Source: an uncultured Roseibium sp. (lineage in GTDB: Bacteria > Pseudomonadota > Alphaproteobacteria > Rhizobiales > Stappiaceae). From it: a DNA stretch of 64,000 nucleotides. Positions within the stretch are counted from its first letter, which is position 1. Every line of letters begins with the position of its first letter. Made by a program: the position numbers and the translations under genes. A model generated the notes under the pieces. It did not search any database. It saw only the letters and a program-made list of their open reading frames with translations, and was not told the origin of the DNA. The DNA is taken from NCBI RefSeq assembly GCF_947499295.1, contig NZ_CANMNP010000014.1, forward strand, positions 62,001-126,000, read 5' to 3'. This document shows positions 16,618-26,373 of the stretch, piece by piece.

Positions 16618-17106
16618 ATAGCGATTCTCAAACAAATCCCGATGCTGTCGGACTTCGCTGAGGACCAGTTGCGTCTGCTCGCCTTCAGCGCCGAAAGCAT
16701 GGAGTATGGCAGCGGCCAGCGCTTGTTCGACCAGGACGAGCGTGCCGATGGCGGGCTCGTGATCACAAGCGGCACTGTAAGTCTGCAAATTCGGGGCGAG
16801 GATGGCTTCGACGAAGTCGACCGTGTCGGAGAGGGAACGCTGTTGGGCGAAACCGCGTTGCTGGCAGAAAACAAGCGTCCATGCCGGGCCGAGGCGGTTG
16901 AAGGCGTCCGCATCATCCGCATCCGCCGAGCGCTTTTCAAACGTATGATCCAGGAATACCCGGAACTCGCCCAACGTCTCTTCAGCCAGCGCGTCAATCA
17001 ATTCCGCCACACGGTTTCTGTCCTCCGCCCACTCGGCGACAAGATGGCTGAGCTGGAACAGCTCAACGCGGAACGACGTGTGCGGAATGACGAAAAGAAC
17101 TCGTGA
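16600..17106 (+). CDS. Cyclic nucleotide-binding domain protein
   Basis: 168 residues, almost entirely one cNMP-binding (CRP-like) beta-barrel domain: IPMLSDFAEDQLRLLAFSAE, GGLVITSGTVSLQIRGEDG, GEGTLLGETALLAENKRPCRAEAVEGV. A C-terminal helix follows, with no helix-turn-helix, so it is not a classical Crp. It starts 25 bases after the response regulator and is probably cotranscribed. In Brucella a similar protein next to OtpR is annotated as a regulatory subunit of a cAMP-dependent kinase. Its partner here is unknown. Confidence 0.78.
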   Translation: MSLAQDIAILKQIPMLSDFAEDQLRLLAFSAESMEYGSGQRLFDQDERADGGLVITSGTVSLQIRGEDGFDEVDRVGEGTLLGETALLAENKRPCRAEAVEGVRIIRIRRALFKRMIQEYPELAQRLFSQRVNQFRHTVSVLRPLGDKMAELEQLNAERRVRNDEKNS

Positions 17107-17107
17107 T

Positions 17108-17635
17108 TTAGTACGAGAGCTTTTTGGAATAGATGTTGAAGGGAATGCCGTGAATTGCCGGAGCAGCACGGACGAACTCGAACCCCATTTTTGTTATCAG
17201 CTCTAGCTCTGCACTCATGATTGGTGTTGCGTGAATGGCCACGGAGGAATTTCCATCCCGGCGTGCCCGCCAAATGCAAACTTCGAGCAACCTTCTAGTG
17301 AATTCATGCGTGTCTAGGCCCGGAGGCACAAACAAGTACCGAATGAGCGGCACTGACAGATCAAAACAGTCCGGTTTATCGTTCCAAGAAAGTATGAAGT
17401 GTACTACTGCAACCGGGCCAATTTCTGTTTCAGCAACATAAGCTTCATGCAGAAATTGATAGCTTGATAGGTTACCAACCCAACTTGAAAACGCCACGGG
17501 ATCAGTGCAATGACTTTCAAGAGCACTGCAAACTGATCTAGCGATTTTGGCAATGGTCGGCTGATCGCCTATTCGACCTGGACGGATTGTCACCCGCACC
17601 TGTTTTATTTCCTGGCCAATGCCGAAACGCTCCAC
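17108..17635 (-). CDS. GNAT-like N-acetyltransferase
   Basis: 175 residues in the longest form (GTG at 17635); a GTG at 17593, giving a protein starting at TIRPGRIGD, fits the usual GNAT N-terminus better. Visible GNAT features are the N-terminal strand plus helix RPGRIGDQPTIAKIARSV, a central AYVAETEIGPVAVVHFIL strand pair, and KMGFEFVRAAPAI near the end. The A-box is not textbook. The coding region is more AT-rich than its neighbours, which may point to transfer. It converges on the cNMP-binding gene with a one-base gap. Substrate unknown. Confidence 0.6.
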   Translation of the reverse strand: MERFGIGQEIKQVRVTIRPGRIGDQPTIAKIARSVCSALESHCTDPVAFSSWVGNLSSYQFLHEAYVAETEIGPVAVVHFILSWNDKPDCFDLSVPLIRYLFVPPGLDTHEFTRRLLEVCIWRARRDGNSSVAIHATPIMSAELELITKMGFEFVRAAPAIHGIPFNIYSKKLSY

Positions 17636-17654
17636 GGCTTCAAAGAAGCCGTGG
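17632..17654 (-). repeat. Perfect 10-bp hairpin between leuD and the GNAT-like gene
   Basis: CCACGGCTTC (17632-17641), loop AAA and GAAGCCGTGG (17645-17654). It lies 40 bases after the leuD stop and includes the GTG at 17635. No T run follows on either strand. It could end or stabilise the leuD transcript, or cover the GNAT start if the 17635 start is used. Confidence 0.5.
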
Positions 17655-17693
17655 TGTTAGTGTACGAGCAAGACTTTATAGGTCGCGTTGTTA

Positions 17694-18299
17694 TCAAACC
17701 CAAGGGCGGCTTTCGCCCATCGATCCTTCAAAGCTGTCGATCTGCTCTGACTTGGCCATGGTCAGACCAATGTCATCCAGGCCGTTGATCAGGCAGTGCT
17801 TGCGGAACTGGTCGATCTTGAAGGCAATGTCACCGCTCTCGAGACCCTGAATTTCCTGCTTTTCCAGATCGATGGTCAAAGTGAAGTTGGACCCGCGCTC
17901 AGATGCATGCAGCAGGGTTTCCAACTCGTCTTCGGAAACTTCGATCGGCAGAATGCCGTTCTTGAAGCAGTTGTTGTAGAAGATGTCGGCGAAGGATGTT
18001 GAAATCACACAGCGGATGCCGAAGTCGAGAAGAGCCCAGGGAGCGTGCTCACGGGACGATCCGCAACCGAAATTATCACCTGCGATCAAGATCTTGGCGT
18101 CGCGATAAGCGGCCTTGTTCAGGATGAAATCAACGTTCTCAGAACCATCGTCATTGGTACGCATTTCATGGAACAATGCGGTTCCAAGGCCGGTGCGCTT
18201 GATCGTCTTCAGAAATTGCTTCGGAATGATCATGTCCGTGTCGATGTTGATGATTGGCATCGGTGCCGCAACACCGGTCAGGGTTTCGAATTTTTCCAT
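17694..18299 (-). CDS. leuD: 3-isopropylmalate dehydratase small subunit
   Basis: 201 residues, ATG at 18299 with an AGGAGA ribosome site. Typical LeuD swivelling domain: [11 protein letters not shown] near the N-terminus, [13 protein letters not shown] in the middle and [10 protein letters not shown] after it. With LeuC it isomerises 2-isopropylmalate to 3-isopropylmalate in leucine synthesis. LeuC is not in the window. argC lies 36 bases upstream on the same strand, so the two may share a transcript. Confidence 0.95.
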   Translation of the reverse strand: MEKFETLTGVAAPMPIINIDTDMIIPKQFLKTIKRTGLGTALFHEMRTNDDGSENVDFILNKAAYRDAKILIAGDNFGCGSSREHAPWALLDFGIRCVISTSFADIFYNNCFKNGILPIEVSEDELETLLHASERGSNFTLTIDLEKQEIQGLESGDIAFKIDQFRKHCLINGLDDIGLTMAKSEQIDSFEGSMGESRPWV

Positions 18300-18335
18300 C
18301 TTTGTCTCCTGAATGGTCAGGCCGGAAGCATCACC

Positions 18336-19286
18336 TCAAGCCGCAAGGCTTGTGGTCTGATCAACTCCGAGCATCAGATTGAGGTTCTGGACGGCGGCGC
18401 CTGATGCGCCTTTGCCCAAGTTGTCGTAAACGGCAATGATCGCAGCTTGCGCGCGCGCATCATTGGCAAAAACGTGAAGGCGTAACCGGTTGGTGTCGTT
18501 GAGCGCTTGCGGATTGAGCTCGTCTGAGCGCTCCAGCGCGTCCAGAGGCGCAACATCGACGAAGCCACCGGAAGCACCGGCATAATGGTCGCTCAAAGCT
18601 GCGTGGATTTCCACACCAGTCGGCACCTTGTCGAGTGCTGCCAGGTTTAGCGGCACGACCGTCAGCATACCTGTGTAATAGTTTCCGACCGTTGGCGTGA
18701 ACAGGGGCGCTCTGTCGATCAGCGCATATTCGGTCATTTCCGGAAGATGCTTGTGATTGAAGCCAAGCCCATAGGGCGCAAGCACATTGGCACTGACACC
18801 CAGGCTGTCATATTCGGCGATCATGCCTTTGCCGCCGCCCGAATACCCGGAAATTCCATGGAAATTGACCGCAAAGTCGGACGGAAGCAGATCCGCTGCG
18901 ACCAAGGGCCGTATGGATGCGATCAGACCTTGAGGCCAGCATCCGGGATTGGCAACACGCATGGAAGCGGCGATGGCGTCGCCTTGTGCCCGGTCCATTT
19001 CCGCAAAACCATATGCCCAGCCTTCGGCGACCCGATGAGCGCTCGAGGCATCGATCACACGCGTGGTGTCGTTTTCAATCAGCGTCACGCTTTCCTTTGC
19101 CGCCGCATCCGGCAGGCAAAGGATCGCGACATCGGCTTTGTTGAGGAAATCAGCGCGCGCCGCAGGATCCTTCCGGTTTTCTTCCGGAATGGAGAGCAGT
19201 TCCAGGTCACCGCGCATGGCTAGGCGCTCACGGATTTGCAGACCCGTTGTACCGACTTCACCATCTATGAATACGCGCGCAACCAT
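18336..19286 (-). CDS. argC: N-acetyl-gamma-glutamyl-phosphate reductase, short form
   Basis: 316 residues, the length of the alphaproteobacterial type 2 ArgC. The N-terminus VFIDGEVGTTGLQIRERL is the NADP-binding motif; the catalytic cysteine is in VANPGCWPQG near residue 115. HGISGYSGGGKGM and FNHKHLPEM are family motifs. It catalyses the third step of arginine synthesis. The ATG at 19286 has an AAGGAGAGG ribosome site. Confidence 0.94.
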   Translation of the reverse strand: MVARVFIDGEVGTTGLQIRERLAMRGDLELLSIPEENRKDPAARADFLNKADVAILCLPDAAAKESVTLIENDTTRVIDASSAHRVAEGWAYGFAEMDRAQGDAIAASMRVANPGCWPQGLIASIRPLVAADLLPSDFAVNFHGISGYSGGGKGMIAEYDSLGVSANVLAPYGLGFNHKHLPEMTEYALIDRAPLFTPTVGNYYTGMLTVVPLNLAALDKVPTGVEIHAALSDHYAGASGGFVDVAPLDALERSDELNPQALNDTNRLRLHVFANDARAQAAIIAVYDNLGKGASGAAVQNLNLMLGVDQTTSLAA

Positions 19287-19383
19287 CGCCCGATCCTCTC
19301 CTTAACTAGCGGTTTCCCGAAAATCGCCCTGCGTCATACACCCAATCGCGCGGCTTGTCACCGTTCCGGCGCACTAGAAGAGC

Positions 19384-19950
19384 TCAACGAGCCCTTGAGT
19401 GATACTCATCATTTGGCCGCATGTCGGTTGCCGCCGCGACGCGGTTGGTCATGTTGAAGAAGGCCGTAACCGAAGCGATGTCCCATATATCCCGATCCGA
19501 ATAGCCGGCATCCCGCAACCCCTGCCGGTCCCTCTCCAGGATCTCCGCAGGCCGCTCCGTCAGTTTGACCGCAAAATCGAGCATTGCCCTTTGTTTCTCC
19601 GATAGATCGGCAACACGGTAATTCATCACCATCAATTCGCCGAGTTCCGGATCTCCCGACAATTCGCGCACAGCACAGCCATGGGCGGTCAGGCAATAAA
19701 AACAGTGATTGACGGACGATACCGCAACGGCAATCATCTCTCTATCAAGCTTGGAGAGACCGCTCTCGCTGAGCATGAGGTCGTTATACATGTCCGTGAA
19801 GGCGCGCAGTTTGGTTTCGTCAAATGCATAAGCTTTGAGAACATTGGGCACCAGACCCAGCTTCTCCTCGCATAATTCGAAATATGCCTGCGTTTTTTCA
19901 CTTAATGTTTCAATTGAATCGATTCGCAAGGCCGTGACTTTACTTGACAA
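19384..19950 (-). CDS. AhpD-like peroxidase-related protein (carboxymuconolactone decarboxylase family)
   Basis: 188 residues from a TTG at 19950, chosen for its GGGAGGGG ribosome site; the frame extends to 20034 but the extra residues are not family-like. The redox motif is NHCFYCLTAHG, with the CxxC cysteines and following histidine of AhpD proteins, and the preceding DREMIAVAVSSVN is also typical. DRDIWDIASVTAFFNMTNR closes the helical core. The likely role is thiol-dependent removal of peroxides. It is divergent from the glutamate dehydrogenase gene. Confidence 0.85.
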   Translation of the reverse strand: MSSKVTALRIDSIETLSEKTQAYFELCEEKLGLVPNVLKAYAFDETKLRAFTDMYNDLMLSESGLSKLDREMIAVAVSSVNHCFYCLTAHGCAVRELSGDPELGELMVMNYRVADLSEKQRAMLDFAVKLTERPAEILERDRQGLRDAGYSDRDIWDIASVTAFFNMTNRVAAATDMRPNDEYHSRAR

Positions 19951-20057
19951 TTTACCCCTCCCGTCATGAAAACTTTCAGGTCGCCTGAATATGAACTTAA
20001 GTCTTAGAAGCAGCGCGCGACAGAGCCAAACCAAAAGATCGCCTAAGGGGATGGAAA

Positions 20058-23000
20058 ATGCCGGACAAACACGACGTCGAGAAACTGAAACTCATCGACG
20101 CTGTCCACACCACCTTGAACAAAGAGGACCCTGACCTCGCGGAATTTTCCAACGCGTTTTACGACCGCGCCGCGGCGGAGGATGTGGTTGCCTACTCCAG
20201 TGAAGAACTCACTGCCTTCGTCAAGGATGCCTGGCAGGACTTCCAGACCCACGAACTCGGCACGCACCGGGTCAAACTTTCAGATCCCGCCTTCAAGGCG
20301 GCCGGCAACAAGGCCAGCGAACTCACCGTCATCGAAATTGTCAATGACAACATGCCGTTTCTGGTCGATTCGGTCATGGATGAGCTGCAGGAAAGCAAGC
20401 TCGAGGTTCACCTTGTTCTCCACCCGATCTTCATCGTTGAACGCGACGATGATGGAAAACTTCTTTCCGCGGTTGCCCGCAAAAAACCGGCAAAGCGCAA
20501 GGACCGCCAGGAAAGCCTGATCCATATTCATGTTACCCGTATCGATTCCGACAAGGCGCGTCAGGCCCTGAAGGACAGACTTGATGCGGTTCTGAATTCC
20601 GTTCGTTCGGTCGTTACCGACTTCAAGCCGATGCAGGAGCGTCTTGCCGAAGCAATCGACACATACAAAACCACGCAGATCCCCGGAAGCAGCGACGAAC
20701 TCTGGGAAGCCATCCATTTCCTTGAATGGATGGAGAATGACAATTTCATTTTCCTCGGGATGCGCGAATATACGTTCGAGGGTGGCGTCGAGGAAGGCGA
20801 GCTTTCGCCCCATGAAGGAACCGGCCTTGGATTGTTGACCGACCCGGATGTGCGGGTTCTGCGGCGCGGCTCTGAATTTGTGCAGATAACTCCGGAGATT
20901 CGAGAGTTCTTGAACAAACCGGAGCCGCTTATCATTGCCAAGGCCAATGTGAAGAGCAACGTGCACCGGCGCGTTCACATGGATTATGTCGGCGCCAAAC
21001 TCTATGACGACGACGGCAATATGATCGGTGAGTTGCGGATTGTCGGCCTCTTCGCGTCAACCGCCTATACCGAGCCCACCAACACAATTCCCTTCCTGCG
21101 CCGCAAGGTCGCCAGCGTTCTCGCCCGCGCCGGATATGGCTCGGAAAGCCATTCAGGACGAGCGCTGCGCAACGTTCTGGAAGCTTATCCGCGCGACGAG
21201 CTCTTCCAGATCGATCGCGACCTGCTGTTCAGTTTTGCCATTTCGATCCTCCAGCTGGACGAGCGCCCGCGCATCCGCGTCCTGTCACGACCGGACAAAT
21301 TCGATCGCTATGTCTCGATCCTGGTTTTTGTCCCGCGTGATCGCTACACGACCGAAGTGCGCCTGAATGTCGGCACCTATCTGGCCACTGTCTATGAAGG
21401 CCGTGTGTCCGCCTGGTACGTCACTTATCCTGAAGGACCGCTCGCGCGCGTTCATTACATTGTCGGTCGGGACAAGGGCGAGACACCGGAACCACCTCAG
21501 GAAGAACTGGAAACTGCAGTCGCCGACATGATCCGGACATGGTCCGACAGTGTCCGTGACGCGCTCAAGCAGGAGTTCGCGCCCGCAAAGGCACGTTCGC
21601 TGGCGGACCGCTACGCATTGTCGTTCCACGGCGGCTACAAGGAAGTTTACAACGCGCAGTCCGCGCTGCTCGACATCGTCAAGCTGGAAACACTGACGGA
21701 TGAGCACAACACGACCATCACCTTTCACAGATTGAAGGGATCCAAGGACAACAGGTTGTCGCTGAAGGTTTATCACAGCGGTTCTCCGATCCCCTTGTCT
21801 GCCCGCGTGCCGCTTCTGGAAAACATGGGGTTCCGTGTCATCAACGAGCGAACCTACCGCGTCACGCCCGCCGACCTTGGCATGTCATATCTGCATGAGA
21901 TGACCCTGGAGGCACAGGCAGGGGAGTCCTTTCAAGTCGGCGACGAACTCCAGTCGCGCCTCGAAAGCATGTTCATGGCAGTCTGGTCCGACCGGGCCGA
22001 AAACGACGGCTACAACCGATTGGTCCTGACGGCGGATCTGGCCTGGCGTGACATCGCGGTCATTCGCGCCCTGTCCAAATATCTCAGGCAGGCAGGAGTT
22101 CGTTTCTCCGAAGACTATATGTGGGGCACTTTGAACCGGTATCCGGCCATTGCCGGCAAGCTGGTCGAGCTGTTTCACTTGCGGTTCAATCCCGATGTCA
22201 CTGAAAAGGATCGCACCAACGGCACCAAACGCCTCGAGGACGAGCTGACAAGCAGCCTGGAAGACGTTTCCAGCCTCGATGACGATCGTATCTTGCGCCG
22301 TTTCCAGAACGCGATTGAATCGATCCTGCGAACCAATTTCTATCAGCTGGATGAGGCCGGTCTGCCGAAATCCACTTTCGCGTTCAAGGTCGACAGCCGG
22401 TCGATCGACGATCTGCCGAAGCCGCGCCCCTACCGTGAAATCTTCGTTTACAGCCCGAGGGTCGAAGGGGTTCATCTGCGTTTCGGCATGGTCGCGCGCG
22501 GTGGTCTGCGCTGGTCCGACAGACCTCAGGATTTCCGCACCGAGGTGCTTGGCCTCGTCAAGGCACAGCAAGTGAAAAACGCGGTGATCGTTCCGGTCGG
22601 TGCAAAGGGTGGCTTCCTGCCCAAGAGACTGCCTCCTATGAGCGATCGTGAAGCCTGGTTCACTGAAGGCACCGAGAGCTACAAGATCTTCATCAATGCG
22701 CTTCTGGACGTCACCGACAACCTGGGAGAAGACAGCATTCTGCCGCCGGAACGTGTTCAGCGCTTCGATGGTGACGACCCTTATCTCGTCGTTGCCGCCG
22801 ACAAGGGCACGGCGACATTTTCCGATACGGCCAACGGCATTTCCGAAGGACGGAATTTCTGGCTTGGCGATGCCTTCGCATCCGGTGGTTCTGCCGGATA
22901 TGACCACAAGAAAATGGGCATTACTGCCCGCGGCGCCTGGGAGGCTGTCAAACGGCACTTCCGGGAAATGAACAGGGACATTCAGAACGAGCCCTTTACA

Positions 23001-24869
23001 GCTGCAGGCGTGGGAGACATGTCGGGCGACGTCTTCGGCAACGGAATGCTGCTGTCAAAGGCAACCAAACTTGTGGCCGCATTCGATCACAGGGATATTT
23101 TCATTGATCCCGATCCGGACCCGGCCAAGACCTGGGACGAACGCAAGCGTTTGTTCGACATGGGCCGCTCCTCCTGGAAGGACTACAATCAGGACCTGAT
23201 ATCCAAAGGCGGCGGGATCTTCTCGCGTCAGCTGAAATCCATACCTCTGTCACCGGAAATTCAGAAGCTTCTTGACCTTCAGGTTGCCAGCGCAACGCCG
23301 CAGGAAGTCATGATGGCCATCCTGAAAATGGAAGTTGACCTGCTCTGGTTCGGCGGGATCGGCACCTATATTCGCGCCACGACGGAGACCGATGCCGATG
23401 CCGGCGACCGGGCGAATGATCCGATCCGCATCACAGCACCGGAACTTCGCACCAAGGTGATCGGAGAAGGCGCGAACCTTGGACTGACCCAACTGGCTCG
23501 CATCGAATTCAACAAGAAGGGCGGACGCTGTAATTCCGACGCCATCGACAATTCCGCCGGTGTGAACTCCTCCGATATGGAGGTCAATATCAAGATTGCG
23601 TTCGGTGCCGCCGTGAAAGCCGGCAAGTTGAACATCGAACAGCGCAATGAACTCCTGGCCGAGATGACCGATGAAGTCGCGGATCTGGTCTTGCGGAACA
23701 ACTATCTGCAAACCCTCGCGATCTCCATGACCCATCTCCGCGGGATGGAAGATTTCGGTTTCCAGGTCCGCATGATGCGCCAGCTTGAACAGGCCGATCT
23801 TCTGGACCGGGTTGTCGAGCAATTGCCTGATGAGGCCACGCTCGATGAAATGCGCAAGGCGGGTCAGCTGCTGACACGTGCCGAGCTAGGTGTGCTCCTG
23901 GCTTATGCCAAGCTCACGCTTTACGACGCGCTGCTGGAAAGCACGGTTCCCGACGATTCCTATCTTGCCCGCGAGCTTTTCCGTTATTTCCCGGACCAGA
24001 TGGCGGAGACCTACAAAGACGAGATCAACGGACACCGTCTGCGCCGCGAGATTATCGCAACCATGCTGGCGAACTCGATGATCAATCGTGGCGGGGCGAC
24101 CTTTATCACCCGCCTGCGCGACCAGACCGGCGCGACTGCAACGGAAATCGCTCAAGCCTTCGTTGCAGTCCGCAACAGCTACGACCTGACCGACCTCAAT
24201 ACCGAAATCGATGTTCTCGACACCAAGATCGACGGCGATTTGCAGCTTGAGCTTTATTCCGAAGTGCAGTCCCTGCTGTTGGAACGGGTGGTCTGGTTCA
24301 AGCGGAACGTTGCCTTTGACAAAGGGTTGTCCGCAGTTGTGAAGCGTTTCCGGACAGGCATCTCCGCCCTTCGCGGTCGCCTCGAGAGCCTGCTGCCAGA
24401 AGAGCCGGGTGCAATTTTGAACCAGCGCACAGCTGACTACATCAGTCGGGGCGTACCGGAAGAGCTTGCAAAACGCATAGCCTGGTTGATCGCCGAGCAA
24501 GCAATCCCCGACATCGTCATCGTTTCGGAGGAAACCGGCGCTGATCTCGAAACCGCGGCAACCGCCTATTTCCAGGTTGCACATCACTTCCGGATTGGTG
24601 CCATGCACGAACGAACCGACGAACTTGATGTGCGCGACTACTATGACGGGCTTGCTCTCGACCGGGCCAGGGCAACGCTCTTCGGCGCGCATCGCGCGCT
24701 CGCGATCCAGGCTGTCAGATCTGGCGGATTTGACGGCTGGCTGGAAGCTCACACTGCCGAAGTCGCGCGCACACAAAGGTCCGTGACCGAAATTCTGGAC
24801 GGTGCGCTCAGTGTCTCCAAATTCTCGGTAGCCGCAAGCCTGCTTGCAGAGATTTGCGGCACGGCGTGA
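20058..24869 (+). CDS. gdhZ: NAD-dependent glutamate dehydrogenase, large 180-kDa type
   Basis: 1603 residues, the length of the large bacterial NAD-GDH family. The N-terminal half holds ACT-like regulatory domains (MPFLVDSVMDEL near residue 98). The catalytic part has LRFGMVARGGLRWSDRPQDF, the lysine motif VPVGAKGGFLPKRLP and GVGDMSGDVFGNGML. It deaminates glutamate to 2-oxoglutarate and ammonium, usually for amino-acid catabolism. The ATG at 20058 follows GGGGATGGAAA. A GC-rich terminator follows the stop. Confidence 0.95.
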   Translation: MPDKHDVEKLKLIDAVHTTLNKEDPDLAEFSNAFYDRAAAEDVVAYSSEELTAFVKDAWQDFQTHELGTHRVKLSDPAFKAAGNKASELTVIEIVNDNMPFLVDSVMDELQESKLEVHLVLHPIFIVERDDDGKLLSAVARKKPAKRKDRQESLIHIHVTRIDSDKARQALKDRLDAVLNSVRSVVTDFKPMQERLAEAIDTYKTTQIPGSSDELWEAIHFLEWMENDNFIFLGMREYTFEGGVEEGELSPHEGTGLGLLTDPDVRVLRRGSEFVQITPEIREFLNKPEPLIIAKANVKSNVHRRVHMDYVGAKLYDDDGNMIGELRIVGLFASTAYTEPTNTIPFLRRKVASVLARAGYGSESHSGRALRNVLEAYPRDELFQIDRDLLFSFAISILQLDERPRIRVLSRPDKFDRYVSILVFVPRDRYTTEVRLNVGTYLATVYEGRVSAWYVTYPEGPLARVHYIVGRDKGETPEPPQEELETAVADMIRTWSDSVRDALKQEFAPAKARSLADRYALSFHGGYKEVYNAQSALLDIVKLETLTDEHNTTITFHRLKGSKDNRLSLKVYHSGSPIPLSARVPLLENMGFRVINERTYRVTPADLGMSYLHEMTLEAQAGESFQVGDELQSRLESMFMAVWSDRAENDGYNRLVLTADLAWRDIAVIRALSKYLRQAGVRFSEDYMWGTLNRYPAIAGKLVELFHLRFNPDVTEKDRTNGTKRLEDELTSSLEDVSSLDDDRILRRFQNAIESILRTNFYQLDEAGLPKSTFAFKVDSRSIDDLPKPRPYREIFVYSPRVEGVHLRFGMVARGGLRWSDRPQDFRTEVLGLVKAQQVKNAVIVPVGAKGGFLPKRLPPMSDREAWFTEGTESYKIFINALLDVTDNLGEDSILPPERVQRFDGDDPYLVVAADKGTATFSDTANGISEGRNFWLGDAFASGGSAGYDHKKMGITARGAWEAVKRHFREMNRDIQNEPFTAAGVGDMSGDVFGNGMLLSKATKLVAAFDHRDIFIDPDPDPAKTWDERKRLFDMGRSSWKDYNQDLISKGGGIFSRQLKSIPLSPEIQKLLDLQVASATPQEVMMAILKMEVDLLWFGGIGTYIRATTETDADAGDRANDPIRITAPELRTKVIGEGANLGLTQLARIEFNKKGGRCNSDAIDNSAGVNSSDMEVNIKIAFGAAVKAGKLNIEQRNELLAEMTDEVADLVLRNNYLQTLAISMTHLRGMEDFGFQVRMMRQLEQADLLDRVVEQLPDEATLDEMRKAGQLLTRAELGVLLAYAKLTLYDALLESTVPDDSYLARELFRYFPDQMAETYKDEINGHRLRREIIATMLANSMINRGGATFITRLRDQTGATATEIAQAFVAVRNSYDLTDLNTEIDVLDTKIDGDLQLELYSEVQSLLLERVVWFKRNVAFDKGLSAVVKRFRTGISALRGRLESLLPEEPGAILNQRTADYISRGVPEELAKRIAWLIAEQAIPDIVIVSEETGADLETAATAYFQVAHHFRIGAMHERTDELDVRDYYDGLALDRARATLFGAHRALAIQAVRSGGFDGWLEAHTAEVARTQRSVTEILDGALSVSKFSVAASLLAEICGTA

Positions 24870-24903
24870 CCTGGAAAGCATGCTAGGACTGAAATGGAAC
24901 TTG

Positions 24904-24926
24904 GGCCGGCAGGACTGCTGCCGGCC
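24904..24926 (+). terminator. Rho-independent terminator after the glutamate dehydrogenase gene
   Basis: GGCCGGCAG (24904-24912), a 5-base loop and CTGCCGGCC (24918-24926) form a perfect 9-bp stem followed by TTCTTC. It lies 35 bases after the stop. Its place argues that the open frame starting at 24894 is not translated and that the next gene begins at 24954. Confidence 0.75.
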
Positions 24927-24953
24927 TTCTTCGTACCGGCACAGGATGCTCTG

Positions 24954-26333
24954 ATGACAACAGCTGCTGACACCGGCACCCTGAAAACCGATCGGCGCGC
25001 CGTCCTGTCCTGGGCGCTTTTTGACTGGGCCGCCCAACCATTTTTTACACTGGTCACGACCTTCGTCTTTGCTCCTTATTTTGCCGCCTCTCTCGCCTCC
25101 ACACCTGCAGAGGGGCAGGCGCTATGGGGCTATGCAACAGCCGCTGCCGGTCTTGGTATTGCCCTTTCAGCGCCAGTGCTTGGGTCAATTGCGGATGCAA
25201 CAGGCCGGAGAAAACGCTGGATCTTATTGTTCTCCATTCCTTTCCTGATCTGCTGCTCGGCGCTTTGGTATGCCGCTCCGGGCGGTGCCCACAGCATTAC
25301 GATCGCCTTGGTCGCCTTTGCCATCGGCACGCTTTCAATTGAGGTAGCAACCGTATTCAACAACGCCATGATGCCTTCGCTGGTCCCGGCTGCCAAAATC
25401 GGGCGACTGTCGAGTTTCGGCTGGGCAATGGGGTATGTCAGCGGTTTGGTAACGCTGGTCATCGCACTCGGTTTTTTTGCAGCGAGCCCGGAAACCGGCC
25501 GGACCCTCTTGGGGTTCGAACCGGTTTTCGGTCTTGATGCGGCCACGCGAGAAGGGGACCGTGCTGTCGGTCCGTTCTCGGTTGTCTGGTTCATCGTCTT
25601 TGCGATACCGATGTTTCTGTTCGTTCCAGATGCGCCGAAACGGGCAAAAATCGGTGTCGCGGTCCGCAAGGGTCTATCGGATCTTGGCGAAAGTCTCGCT
25701 CAAGCCCGTGCCAACAGAAATATCTTTCTGTTCTTGCTCTCCAACATGATTTTCAAGGACGGGCTGGTCGCCTTGTTTGCCTTCGGCGGCATTTATTCAG
25801 CGGGGCAGCTCGGCTGGGGATCGATTGAAATCGGGACCTTTGGGATTATTCTGACAATCACGGGCACGCTGGGGCTCCTGCTTGGCGGTCCTATGGATGA
25901 TCGCTTCGGGGCCAAACTTGTCATTTTGTTTTGCCTGATCGTCTTGATGATCTGCGGTCTTGGGATGATCTCTGTCGACAAGACCACTGTCTTTTTCGTG
26001 ATCAAGTCAGAGCCTGCACCGGAAGGCGCACTGTTCGCTTCCCTGCCCGAACAGGTCTTCATTGTGCTGGGCGCTATCATCGGTGCCGTTTCCGGTCCGC
26101 TTCAGGCATCCTGCCGCAGCCTTTTGATCCGGTTGGCGCCGCATGAACACATGACGCAGTACTTCGGGCTTCTGGCATTGTCCGGCAAGGTCACAAGCTT
26201 TCTCGCACCTCTTGCCGTCGGCATCGTGACCGCGATCACCGCCAACCAGGCCACCGGAATGTCAGTTATTCTCGTGTTCTTTTTTGTGGGTCTGGTTCTG
26301 CTGACAATGGTCAAAGAAAAACGCGCCGGATGA
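24954..26333 (+). CDS. MFS transporter, UMF1 (Atg22-like) family
   Basis: 459 residues from the ATG at 24954, downstream of the terminator and preceded by AGGAT. About twelve membrane helices. The N-terminal SWALFDWAAQPFFTLVTTF and the following APYFAASLA are the hallmark of the UMF1 family, related to yeast vacuolar Atg22. GSIADATGRRKRW is the MFS loop 2-3 motif. Bacterial substrates are unknown; amino-acid efflux or uptake would suit the fungal relative and the adjacent glutamate dehydrogenase, but this is only inference. Confidence 0.85.
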   Translation: MTTAADTGTLKTDRRAVLSWALFDWAAQPFFTLVTTFVFAPYFAASLASTPAEGQALWGYATAAAGLGIALSAPVLGSIADATGRRKRWILLFSIPFLICCSALWYAAPGGAHSITIALVAFAIGTLSIEVATVFNNAMMPSLVPAAKIGRLSSFGWAMGYVSGLVTLVIALGFFAASPETGRTLLGFEPVFGLDAATREGDRAVGPFSVVWFIVFAIPMFLFVPDAPKRAKIGVAVRKGLSDLGESLAQARANRNIFLFLLSNMIFKDGLVALFAFGGIYSAGQLGWGSIEIGTFGIILTITGTLGLLLGGPMDDRFGAKLVILFCLIVLMICGLGMISVDKTTVFFVIKSEPAPEGALFASLPEQVFIVLGAIIGAVSGPLQASCRSLLIRLAPHEHMTQYFGLLALSGKVTSFLAPLAVGIVTAITANQATGMSVILVFFFVGLVLLTMVKEKRAG

Positions 26334-26345
26334 TCTCCGGCGCGT
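26321..26345. terminator. Bidirectional terminator between the MFS and chemoreceptor genes
   Basis: ACGCGCCGGA (26321-26330), loop TGATC and TCCGGCGCGT (26336-26345) form a perfect 10-bp stem, with AAAA before and TTTTTC after. The MFS stop codon is in the loop. The A and T runs allow termination of both convergent genes. Confidence 0.85.
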
Positions 26346-26373
26346 TTTTCTTTGTTGCTGTAATGAGCTTGCC

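Noticed and set aside
24894..24953. N-terminal extension of the MFS gene starting at 24894
   Set aside because: It runs through the terminator of the preceding gene, and a spaced ribosome site precedes the ATG at 24954.
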